Assembly (NCBI RefSeq): GCF_021491375.1
Contig: NZ_JAKEVY010000002.1
Span: 558,001 to 622,000 of the forward strand
DNA from: Flavihumibacter fluminis
GTDB taxonomy: Bacteria > Bacteroidota > Bacteroidia > Chitinophagales > Chitinophagaceae
Reading direction: 5' to 3'
DNA length: 64,000 bases
The stretch's first letter is position 1; each line of letters opens with the position of its first letter. Below are positions 54,604 to 62,222 of this stretch, one piece after another. A model generated the notes under the pieces. It saw only the letters and a list, made by a program, of their open reading frames with translations, made no database searches and was not told the origin of the DNA. A program made the translations under genes and the position numbers.

Positions 54604-55503
54604 ATGGGATCGATTCATATTACTGCATGCCCGGTTTGTTCTGGTGGTAACATTCACCCGGTAGTAGAACTCCAGGATTTCTCGGTATCCAAACAGGCAT
54701 TTGCGATATGGGAATGCGAACAATGTAGTTTTCGCTTTACGCAGGATATCCCTGATCAGGCGGCCATCACCCCTTATTATAAATCTGAAAATTATGTATC
54801 ACACAGTGATACCAATAAGGGATTGATAAATCGGTTATACCATCTCGTTAGACGATTTACTTTAAGAGGCAAACGTACTTTGGTAGAAAGGGAGAGCGAA
54901 AAAAAATCCGGCCGGTTGTTGGATGTAGGAGCAGGTACTGGCGCTTTTCTTATGGAAATGAAAGCTGCCGGCTGGGATATAACTGGTCTTGAGCCGGATG
55001 CGGATGCAAGAAAACTGGCGCAAACTAAAACAGGTTTGTTGCTTCAGGAGCCGGATACACTGTTTCGACTACCTGCTGAAAACTTCGATGTTATCACGCT
55101 TTGGCATGTGTTGGAACATGTTCATGCATTACATGAATATCTGGATCAGTTTCATAGTTTATTGAGGAAGGATGGTGTTTTACTGATTGCAGTACCCAAT
55201 TATACCTCCGGTGATGCGCACCATTATCAGCAATATTGGGCGGCTTACGATGTGCCGAGACACCTGTATCATTTTTCTCCCAGGGCGATGCGCACACTAA
55301 TGGGAAAACACCACTTCAGTGTGCTGCGAATACTGCCAATGTGGTTTGATAGTTTTTATGTAAGTATGCTGAGTGAAACCTATCGGAAGGGCAAATCCAA
55401 CCTGACTGCAGCTTTTTGGCAGGGATTGAAATCCAATCTTGCTGCCATGGGGGATCGTGAGAAAGCGAGTTCCCTTATTTATGTTATCAAAAAAACTAGT
55501 TGA
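54604..55503 (+). CDS. SAM-dependent methyltransferase with zinc-ribbon N-terminus
   Basis: A 299-aa protein starting at ATG 54604 one nucleotide after the previous stop codon. ITACPVCSGG and WECEQCSFRF form a CxxC...CxxC zinc ribbon (residues about 8-42), followed by a class I methyltransferase domain with LLDVGAGTGAFL (motif I) and ITLWHVLEHVHA. This architecture is typical of Bacteroidota methyltransferases next to envelope genes; the substrate is unknown. The 3' end overlaps the convergent glutaminyl cyclase gene by 8 bp. Confidence 0.85.
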   Translation: MGSIHITACPVCSGGNIHPVVELQDFSVSKQAFAIWECEQCSFRFTQDIPDQAAITPYYKSENYVSHSDTNKGLINRLYHLVRRFTLRGKRTLVERESEKKSGRLLDVGAGTGAFLMEMKAAGWDITGLEPDADARKLAQTKTGLLLQEPDTLFRLPAENFDVITLWHVLEHVHALHEYLDQFHSLLRKDGVLLIAVPNYTSGDAHHYQQYWAAYDVPRHLYHFSPRAMRTLMGKHHFSVLRILPMWFDSFYVSMLSETYRKGKSNLTAAFWQGLKSNLAAMGDREKASSLIYVIKKTS

Positions 55504-56344
55504 ACCGAACTTCCAGAAGTACCGGCCAGAGTTTGCCGGTAATATAGATTTTCCCGGAGGCAGGATCATAGGCAATTCCATTTAATACAGCATCTCCGTT
55601 ATTGTAATCGGTATTGGGAAAGTACTGTTGTTTCATAGAATCCAACATGCCAGATAAATCAGCCCGGGCTATCACCTGTCCGTTTGAAGGATCTATTTTC
55701 AGGATATGATTGGTTTGCCATTTATTCGCATAGATATAACCGTTGATATACTCCAGTTCATTCAGGTTATTAACCGGACCGTATTGATCGGTAACACTTA
55801 GTATGCGGGCAGTTTTAAAGTCAGCTGGATCAAGAAAATACAGATTGCTGGAACCATCGGATAGAATCAGGTGGGTGCTGTCGTGGGTGAGTCCCCATCC
55901 TTCGGTTTTGATCTGGAACTCGCCTGTTTTTTTGAGCGTGGCCGGGTCGTATATAAAGCCTTTTTTTTCGGTCCAGGTAACTTGAAATAATTTATCCTGG
56001 AATACGGTAATTCCTTCACCAAAATAATCCTTGTCAAGTGGCTGGGTGGATATAGCTTTTCCTGAGCCAAGATCTATTTTGGAAATTTTGGATGTATAAT
56101 CATTCACACCCGGTTTACCTCCCGTGCCTTCCAGCAATTGTCCCTTATATACAACTAACCCCTGGACATAGGAACTTGCATCATGCGGAAAAACATTCAC
56201 CGTATTTACCTGCATGGTTGCAGGAGCGGGCAGATTATTGGAGGGAAGCTGCTGGCTATTTTCTGCAGGCTGCGGAGCATTGTTGCAGGCGCTTGCCAGA
56301 AAGCAAACCAGCATCGCGAAAAATGAGTTCTTTTTCATAGACAT
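55496..56344 (-). CDS. Glutaminyl-peptide cyclotransferase, lipoprotein
   Basis: A 282-aa five-bladed-propeller enzyme of the glutamine cyclotransferase family that turns N-terminal Gln into pyroglutamate. The signal peptide ends LVCFLASAC, with the lipidated Cys near residue 20. Propeller motifs are FPHDASSYVQGLVVYKGQLL, LDKDYFGEGITVFQDKLFQVT, EGWGLTHDSTHLILSDGSS and NELEYINGYIYANKW. The first ATG (56344) is 6 nt from a -7 element; the second (56338, MKKNSFF) is equally possible. Confidence 0.88.
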   Translation of the reverse strand: MSMKKNSFFAMLVCFLASACNNAPQPAENSQQLPSNNLPAPATMQVNTVNVFPHDASSYVQGLVVYKGQLLEGTGGKPGVNDYTSKISKIDLGSGKAISTQPLDKDYFGEGITVFQDKLFQVTWTEKKGFIYDPATLKKTGEFQIKTEGWGLTHDSTHLILSDGSSNLYFLDPADFKTARILSVTDQYGPVNNLNELEYINGYIYANKWQTNHILKIDPSNGQVIARADLSGMLDSMKQQYFPNTDYNNGDAVLNGIAYDPASGKIYITGKLWPVLLEVRFN

Positions 56345-56349
56345 GAAAG

Positions 56350-56357
56350 CAAAGGTA
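56350..56357 (-). promoter_or_regulatory. -7 promoter element of the glutaminyl cyclase gene
   Basis: Minus-strand TACCTTTG, an exact consensus, whose last base lies 6 nt from the ATG at 56344, so transcription should begin at or just before that codon. No clear -33 box is seen. Confidence 0.6.
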
Positions 56358-56543
56358 GGATGCCCAAAGCTTCCATTCGTCTAAAAAACGCTAAAAAAGG
56401 GCCATTAATCTTTGAATTTCAACTAAAAAGCAGTTGTTTTACAGTTCTTCATCGAATATCCTCTGACCATTACTGTCGAAATCTACCCAATGAATTGCTG
56501 TTGATCCACGCTATGATTGGCCGTCCAAACAATCGATTTGTTC

Positions 56544-57764
56544 ATGAGACGGATTCTGGTACTCTTAATAATATTGATCATACCTGCCCTTATATTCGCC
56601 CAGAAAGCGTGTGTACAGGACGGCTCTCCCCTTATTGCCAATTCTTCCTTCTCTATATCACCTGCAGTTTCATCTTCTCCGCTTGCTCCGATTTTTGAAA
56701 TTCCTGCTCGCATAACGGTTCCCGTTGTGGTGCATATTCTTGAGTCTGCTGCATTCTCTGTTTCTGATGAACAGGTACAATCTCAGCTCGATGCGCTCAA
56801 CCGTGATTTTCAGGCAGCAAACGCTGACCTGGTAAGGGTTCCGGATCGCTTTAAACACCTGGTGGCCAATTGCAATATCCGCTTTGAGCTGGCCAAAGTG
56901 GATCCATCCGGAGAGCCTACATCAGGAATCGTTCGTGTAAAAGCCGGGGTAAACCAATTCTCTCTTGATAACCGGATCAAGTTTCGCTCCAGAGGGGGAT
57001 CCGATGCCTGGCCTGCTGCTCATTACCTGAATATCTGGGTTGGCAATATGGTGAGTGGTATAATGGGGTATTCCAGTATGCCCGGGGACGCACCAGAGCT
57101 GGATGGCGTGGTATTAAATCACACGATATTTGGCACATTGAATAAAAGAGGAAGATATACACTCGGGCGGGTGGCTGTGCATGAGGTCGGTCACTGGTTA
57201 GGCCTCAAACATATCTGGGGAGATGCTTATTGCGGTGATGATGGAATTGCCGATACCCCACCTCAAAAAAGTTATAATCGCGGTTGTCCTTCGGGTATTT
57301 TAAATTCCTGCGGAAATGATCCTAACGGTGATATGTACATGAATTACATGGATCTCACAGATGACAGTTGCATGTATATGTTTACCCTTGGGCAACGGGA
57401 AAAAATGCGTTCGGTATTTGCGGCTGGTGCACCAAGAAACAGCATTCTCGCCGGACTGGCGTTACAAACAGATGGAGATCCAATTGACCCGGAATGGGGA
57501 CTGCCGGACCCTGCCAGCATAAAAGCACAACCCTTACAGGTATTCCCTGTACCAGCCTCAACTGAAATCAGGGTTGAGATTTCGGATTACGAAACACTCA
57601 AACAGAAGCAATTATTCATTTATAACATGATGGGTCAACAACTAATGCAGGTGCCCATCCGCAGCAGCCAGGTGATCATTCTTATTGGCAAACTGGCACC
57701 TGGTCAATACCTGATTAAAACGGACAGGCCAGACCAGGCAGTGGGGAGGTTTGTGAAAATGTGA
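56544..57764 (+). CDS. Secreted M43 (pappalysin-like) zinc metalloprotease with T9SS domain
   Basis: A 406-aa protein with a signal peptide (MRRILVLLIILIIPALIFAQ). The catalytic zinc motif HEVGHWLGLKH holds H213, H217 and H223 with E214 as general base, and YMNYMD downstream supplies the Met-turn. A C-terminal sorting domain (VFPVPASTEIRVEI ... QLMQV ... GQYLIKT) predicts type IX export. ATG 56544 gives a proper signal peptide; 56517 would add nine residues. The stop codon TGA forms part of the first heptad of array F. Confidence 0.88.
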   Translation: MRRILVLLIILIIPALIFAQKACVQDGSPLIANSSFSISPAVSSSPLAPIFEIPARITVPVVVHILESAAFSVSDEQVQSQLDALNRDFQAANADLVRVPDRFKHLVANCNIRFELAKVDPSGEPTSGIVRVKAGVNQFSLDNRIKFRSRGGSDAWPAAHYLNIWVGNMVSGIMGYSSMPGDAPELDGVVLNHTIFGTLNKRGRYTLGRVAVHEVGHWLGLKHIWGDAYCGDDGIADTPPQKSYNRGCPSGILNSCGNDPNGDMYMNYMDLTDDSCMYMFTLGQREKMRSVFAAGAPRNSILAGLALQTDGDPIDPEWGLPDPASIKAQPLQVFPVPASTEIRVEISDYETLKQKQLFIYNMMGQQLMQVPIRSSQVIILIGKLAPGQYLIKTDRPDQAVGRFVKM

Positions 57765-57818
57765 GACGTATGGAAGTGAGACGTATGGAAGTGAGACGTC
57801 AGACGTGAGACGTCAGAT
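57761..57818 (+). repeat. Heptad array F, six heptads and two octamers, behind the M43 gene
   Basis: GTGAGAC GTATGGAA GTGAGAC GTATGGAA GTGAGAC GTCAGAC GTGAGAC GTCAGAT. The stop codon TGA (57762-57764) lies inside the first unit, so the array touches the gene itself. The duplicated 15-bp unit GTGAGACGTATGGAA shows local slippage or duplication. The array is 40 bp from the IS481-like element. Confidence 0.85.
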
Positions 57819-57859
57819 GCACTTAGGAAGAATTGTGGATGCCATAGATAAAAGTAAAG

Positions 57860-58903
57860 TGTATTAGCTACGACTTAATCTGACAGTTAGGGTTAACTTT
57901 AGAGTAACTACAAACCAAAGTTTAACCCCTTAAAACTGTCAGAAATGAAAGTAGAAACTAAGTTAATCAAAACAAAGTTAGGTTTACTGCAATTAGCCGA
58001 GCAGTTAAACAACGTTACGCAAGCTTGTAAGTACATGGGCTATAGCCGGGCAATTAAGAGCCAGCAATGAGCTGCGCAAGATCGGTGTGTTCATCTCTGC
58101 TGCGGGTATCCGATGTGTATGGCAACGGCATGACTTGGAGACTTTCCCGAAGCGTTTGAAGGCGTTAGAAGCCCGTATGACCCAGGAAGGAATTGTTCTT
58201 ACAGAAGCCCAAATGATGGCACTGGAGCGTAAGAAGGAGCAACGGGAAGCCCATGGTGAAATTGAGACAGAACACCCGGGTTACCTGGGATCACAGGATA
58301 CCTACTATGTTGGAAATATCAAGGGTGTAGGGCGGATTTACCAACAGACATTTATTGATACCTACAGCCGGGTAGCTTTTGCGAAACTCTATACTTCCAA
58401 ACATGCTATTACGTCGGCTGACATCCTGAATGATTGTGTAATCCCCTTCTTCGAGCAACATCAAATACCGCTGTTGCGGGTTCTGACTGACCGCGGAACG
58501 GAGTATAACGGGAAGCCAGAACACCATGAATATGAGCTGTATTTACAACTGGAAGAAATAGAGCATAGTAAAACTCAGGTGCGCCATCCTCAGAGCAATG
58601 GAATCTGTGAACGCTTACACAGAACAATGAAAGATGAGTTTTACTCCGTAGCGTTCAGGAAAAAGATGTACGATAACTTAGAGCTTCTTCAGCAAGACCT
58701 CGACAGCTGGCTTCAGTTCTATAACAATGAACGAACACACTCTGGAAGATACTGCTATGGCAAAACGCCTATGCAGACTTTTTTAGAATCATTACCTTTA
58801 GCTAAAGAAAAGCTGATCCAATATCCGGAATCAGCTTAACTATATCCTAACCCTATAAAACTAAAAAAAACCTTGATTGTCAGATGAAGTCCTAACTATT
58901 ACA
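57860..58903 (+). mobile_element. IS481-family element with internal deletion
   Basis: Imperfect terminal inverted repeats run from TGTATTAGCTACGACTT (57860) to the complement TGTAATAGTTAGGACTT (ending 58903); they share GACTTxATCTGACA and begin TGT, as in IS481. The element is 1044 bp. Its transposase gene is broken, so it cannot move by itself. No convincing target duplication is seen at the ends. It sits between two heptad arrays and 2 bp from a terminator hairpin. Confidence 0.75.
57945..58839 (+). pseudogene. IS481-family transposase, internally deleted and frameshifted
   Basis: The N-terminus (MKVETKLIKTKLGLLQLAEQ to YMGYSR) is read from 57945 and runs into a TGA at 58068. From about 58048 the correct reading continues in another frame as GQLRASNELRKIGVF. 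The helix-turn-helix linker between YMGYSR and GQLRASNEL is missing, perhaps 60-75 codons, judged from the family's usual length of about 350 aa. The catalytic core is intact: FIDTYS (D91), LTDRGTEY (D135) and GICERLHR (E175), numbered from 58087. The junction contains CCGGG, possibly a microhomology. Confidence 0.8.
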
Positions 58904-58905
58904 AG

Positions 58906-58936
58906 AAAAGGCTGCACTCAACAAGTGCAGCCTTTT
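58906..58936. terminator. Hairpin terminator at the lpd end
   Basis: AAAAGGCTGCACT (58906-58918) pairs with AGTGCAGCCTTTT (58924-58936), a perfect 13-bp stem. In the minus direction it follows the lpd gene and array G and ends with T4. In the plus direction it lies behind the IS element. The structure is strong, but T runs are short on both sides. Confidence 0.7.
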
Positions 58937-58953
58937 GTTATTATGTTCCTTTC

Positions 58954-59009
58954 GTCTCACATCTCACATCTCACATCTCACATCTGACGTCTCACGTCTC
59001 ACGTCTCAC
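58954..59009 (-). repeat. Heptad array G, eight units, behind lpd
   Basis: Reading the minus strand from the lpd stop codon: GTGAGAC (three times), GTCAGAT, GTGAGAT (three times), GTGAGAC. It starts 4 nt after the stop codon, in sense orientation. It is the longest sense array of the window and is followed by the terminator hairpin. Confidence 0.85.
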
Positions 59010-59013
59010 TTTC

Positions 59014-60417
59014 CTACAGATGAATCGCTTCTCCATACGCCACTTCAATCGCGTCCTTGATTCCTTCAGAGATGGTGGGGTGGGGGTGGATGCTGTTCAG
59101 CACTTCGTGGTAGGTGGTCTCCAGTTTGCGGGCCACCACGGTTTCTGCAATCATTTCGGTTACATTGTATCCGATCATGTGCGTACCTAACCACTCGCCA
59201 TACTTGGCATCGAAAATCACTTTAACAAATCCTTCCGTAGCACCGGCAGCCTGCGCTTTACCGGAAACGCTCAGCGGGAATTTACCCACCTTGATTTCAT
59301 AACCGGCTTCTTTCGCTGCTTTCTCTGTATAACCAACAGAAGCGATCTCCGGAGTACAATAAGTACATCCCGGAACATTGTTATAATCCAGGGCTTCCGG
59401 CTGATGATGGTATTTCTTCTCAGCATAGCCGATATTCTCCGCACAAATGATTCCTTCTTTGGAAGCTACGTGCGCCAATGCTTGTCCTGGTACACAATCT
59501 CCTATCGCATAGATACCTGGAACACTTGTCTGGTAGAACTTATCTACCACAATTCTTCCCTTATCTGTTTTGATGCCATTTTCTTCCAGGCCAATTCCTT
59601 CGATATTGGCTACCACTCCAGCTGCACTCAGTACGATATCCGCTTCCAGTGTCACTTCCCCATTTGGAGTTTTCACTTTTGCTTTTACACCTGTGCCGGA
59701 TGTGTCAACTGATTCAACGGATGAATTTGTCATCACCTCAATGCCGGATTTTTTATACGACTTCTCGAGTTCTTTGGAGATATCTTCATCTTCCACCGGA
59801 ACAATGCGGGGCATGAATTCAACGATGGTCACTTTTGTTCCCATGCTGTTGTAGAAATACGCGAACTCCACACCAATGGCGCCACTTCCTACTACAATCA
59901 TGCTCTTGGGCTGCTGTGGCAATACCATTGCTTCGCGATAGCCGATCACTTTTTTACCATCCTGCTTAAGGCTTGGCAATTCACGACTGCGACCACCGGT
60001 TGCGATGATGATGTGTTTGGCTTCCACTACTTCTTTGGTGCCATCCGCCTTGCTTACTTCCACTTTACCTTTTGACTGTACCTTTCCGAAGCCCATGATC
60101 ACATCGATCTTGTTCTTCTTCATCAGGAATTGTACACCCTTACTCATCTTATCAGCAACGCCACGACTGCGTTTAATTACTTTTTCAAAGTTGTGCTTTC
60201 CACTTGCTTCGATCCCATAGGCTTCCGCATGTTTGATGTATTCCATTACCTGCGCACTTTTCAGCAATGCCTTGGTAGGAATACAACCCCAGTTCAGACA
60301 AACTCCTCCCAGGCTTTCCTTTTCAATAACGGCTGTTTTAAACCCTAACTGTGAAGCACGGATAGCGGCCACATAACCACCAGGTCCACTACCGATCACA
60401 ACAACGTCGTATGCCAT
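59014..60417 (-). CDS. lpdA: Dihydrolipoyl dehydrogenase (E3)
   Basis: A 467-aa FAD/NAD flavoprotein that reoxidises dihydrolipoamide. The redox pair is C40 and C45 (GGVCLNWGCIPTKAL), the FAD-binding motif GSGPGG is at residues 9-14, the NAD-binding GSGAIG follows near residue 180, and the C-terminal active-site His is in HPHPTISEG. It is the general E3 subunit for 2-oxo acid dehydrogenases and the likely partner of the E2 at 44022. It is followed by heptad array G and a terminator. The helicase gene lies upstream, 79 bp away. Confidence 0.96.
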   Translation of the reverse strand: MAYDVVVIGSGPGGYVAAIRASQLGFKTAVIEKESLGGVCLNWGCIPTKALLKSAQVMEYIKHAEAYGIEASGKHNFEKVIKRSRGVADKMSKGVQFLMKKNKIDVIMGFGKVQSKGKVEVSKADGTKEVVEAKHIIIATGGRSRELPSLKQDGKKVIGYREAMVLPQQPKSMIVVGSGAIGVEFAYFYNSMGTKVTIVEFMPRIVPVEDEDISKELEKSYKKSGIEVMTNSSVESVDTSGTGVKAKVKTPNGEVTLEADIVLSAAGVVANIEGIGLEENGIKTDKGRIVVDKFYQTSVPGIYAIGDCVPGQALAHVASKEGIICAENIGYAEKKYHHQPEALDYNNVPGCTYCTPEIASVGYTEKAAKEAGYEIKVGKFPLSVSGKAQAAGATEGFVKVIFDAKYGEWLGTHMIGYNVTEMIAETVVARKLETTYHEVLNSIHPHPTISEGIKDAIEVAYGEAIHL

Positions 60418-60496
60418 AATCTATATTTTAATTGTAGGTTGATATTTTGTTATCTGATCTGCGAAACTAACTTAGAAGCCCCAAATCGCCAAACCA

Positions 60497-62170
60497 CTAC
60501 CGATTGGCATCGTTCATGCGGATCTTGCGACCCTTGTACGTCTTCCCGTCAATCGCTTTGATCATCTTGGATGCGGCAGCTTTGTCTACTTCAATCCAGC
60601 TGTTCATTTCCTTCATATCAATACGGCCCAGAGAATCTTTACGCAAATCACTCATGTCCAGAATGAACTGAAGAAAACTGGCTTTATAGAACCCATCTTT
60701 CGTGCCAAGATTCACAAAAAGCTTGGTGGTATTGGCCGGACCTTCAAAGCTCCTTCCACGACCCGCATCTCTGTCCCGGCGTTGTCCATCACCTCTACTG
60801 CCGAATTCTCTACCAACCTGCTGGCGACTTCTGCTGCGGTCTTCGCGTATGTTCAGGTCCTCCGCATTTTCATAATATTTCAGGAAACGGTCAAATTCCA
60901 TGGCAGCCACCCGCTTCAGAATATCTTCCTTACTCATGTCGGCAAACTTCTCTTCCAGCATGGGCACATAGGTTTCATAATTACCATGACTGATATCTGT
61001 TTCCAGCAGTTTATCCATGAAGTAGAAAAATTGCTTCCTGCATACGTCTTTGCCGGTTGGAATTTCCAGTTTATTAAATGGCGCCTGAACAATTTTTTCA
61101 ATCTGGCGGAGACGGAAAGTCTCACGGCTATGCACAATCGACATACAGATACCGGTTTTTCCGGCACGACCAGTACGGCCGCTTCTGTGGGTATATACTT
61201 CTATGTCGTCGGGCAATTCGTAGTTGATCACATGCGTGATTTCTTTAACATCAATACCACGAGCAGCCACATCAGTTGCAATCAGCAACTGCAGGCTCTT
61301 GTCGCGGAACTGGCCCATCACTTTATCCCGTTGTGCCTGGGTAAGGTCGCCATGCAGGGCATCGATATCATAGCCTTCACGTGTCAGCTTTTCCGCTATT
61401 TCCTGAGCATCCAGTTTGGTGCGGGTAAAGATGATACCATACATACCCGGGTTGAAATCGATCAGGCGTTTCAGTGCTTCATAACGGTGTTGTGCAGACG
61501 TTATGTAGTATTGGTGATCAATGTTTTTGTTTGCTGTGTTCACCTTTCCAACCTGCACTTCTTTCGGATCATTCATGTACCGCTTGCTTACCTTCTTGAT
61601 TTCAGGTGGCATAGTGGCGCTGAACAACCAGGTGCTTTCGCGTTGGGGAGTATTCTTCAGAATGAATTCAATATCATCCTGGAAGCCCATGTTCAGCATT
61701 TCATCAGCTTCATCCAGCACAACATATTTGATCTGTTCGAGATTGATTGCTTTTCTCTCGATCAGGTCGATCAAACGACCTGGGGTTGCCACTACAATCT
61801 GAACACCGCGTTTAATATCGCGGATCTGTGCACCAATGGAAGTTCCTCCATAAACCGCCATCATATTGATGGAAGTTTTGAACTTTTTGAACAATTCCAT
61901 TTCTGTTACAATCTGCATGCAGAGTTCGCGGGTTGGACAAACAACCAGCGCCTGCGGGTATTTATCGGTAGTGGAAATCAGCTGTAAAAGGGGTAATCCA
62001 AAAGCTGCCGTTTTACCGGTGCCGGTTTGTGCAAGTCCCACTAAATCAGTGGTTCCGCTAAGAAGAATAGGAATCGCTTTTTCCTGAATCGGGGTAGGGT
62101 TTACAAATCCAAGGGCCGTCGTCGCTTTAACCAATTGCTCATCAAGTCCTAACCCATCAAATGTTATCAT
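60497..62170 (-). CDS. DEAD-box RNA helicase
   Basis: A 557-aa ATP-dependent RNA helicase. Motifs are NPTPIQEKAIP (Q motif), AQTGTGKT (I), PGRLIDL (Ib), DEAD (II), SAT (III), IIFTRTK and ATDVAARGID (V), HRSGRTGRAG (VI). The C-terminus has an Arg/Gly/Asp-rich stretch (GDGQRRDRDAGRGRSF) and a DbpA-type RNA-binding domain ending GKTYKGRKIRMNDANR, as in DeaD/CshA proteins. A role in ribosome assembly or mRNA decay is likely. The -7 element TACCTTTG (62193-62186) lies 16 nt before its ATG. Confidence 0.93.
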   Translation of the reverse strand: MITFDGLGLDEQLVKATTALGFVNPTPIQEKAIPILLSGTTDLVGLAQTGTGKTAAFGLPLLQLISTTDKYPQALVVCPTRELCMQIVTEMELFKKFKTSINMMAVYGGTSIGAQIRDIKRGVQIVVATPGRLIDLIERKAINLEQIKYVVLDEADEMLNMGFQDDIEFILKNTPQRESTWLFSATMPPEIKKVSKRYMNDPKEVQVGKVNTANKNIDHQYYITSAQHRYEALKRLIDFNPGMYGIIFTRTKLDAQEIAEKLTREGYDIDALHGDLTQAQRDKVMGQFRDKSLQLLIATDVAARGIDVKEITHVINYELPDDIEVYTHRSGRTGRAGKTGICMSIVHSRETFRLRQIEKIVQAPFNKLEIPTGKDVCRKQFFYFMDKLLETDISHGNYETYVPMLEEKFADMSKEDILKRVAAMEFDRFLKYYENAEDLNIREDRSRSRQQVGREFGSRGDGQRRDRDAGRGRSFEGPANTTKLFVNLGTKDGFYKASFLQFILDMSDLRKDSLGRIDMKEMNSWIEVDKAAASKMIKAIDGKTYKGRKIRMNDANR

Positions 62171-62179
62171 ATATCAAAA

Positions 62180-62216
62180 TTTGCGCAAAGGTAGGATATT
62201 AAACCCACTACATTTG
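62180..62216 (+). promoter_or_regulatory. Promoter of bshB1, possibly leaderless
   Basis: TTTG at 62180-62183, a 25-bp spacer and TACATTTG at 62209-62216. The spacer is longer than usual, but the -7 element is exact. The ATG at 62223 is 7 nt downstream, so the leader is very short or absent. Confidence 0.6.
62186..62193 (-). promoter_or_regulatory. -7 promoter element of the DEAD-box helicase gene
   Basis: Minus-strand TACCTTTG, an exact consensus, 16 nt before the ATG at 62170. It lies within the 52-bp region shared with the divergent bshB1 gene and overlaps the spacer of that gene's promoter. Confidence 0.65.
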
Positions 62217-62222
62217 CACATT

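Noticed and set aside
57860-58903. Target-site duplication around the IS481-like element
   Set aside because: The flanks (AAAG before and AGAA after) do not match convincingly, so no duplication is claimed.
4789-59009. Heptad arrays as CRISPR loci
   Set aside because: The units are 7 bp and directly adjacent, with no unique spacers, and no cas gene is in the window.
60782-61987. 401-codon open frame on the plus strand
   Set aside because: It is antisense to the complete DEAD-box helicase, with a His/Phe-rich composition that follows from the codons of the real gene.
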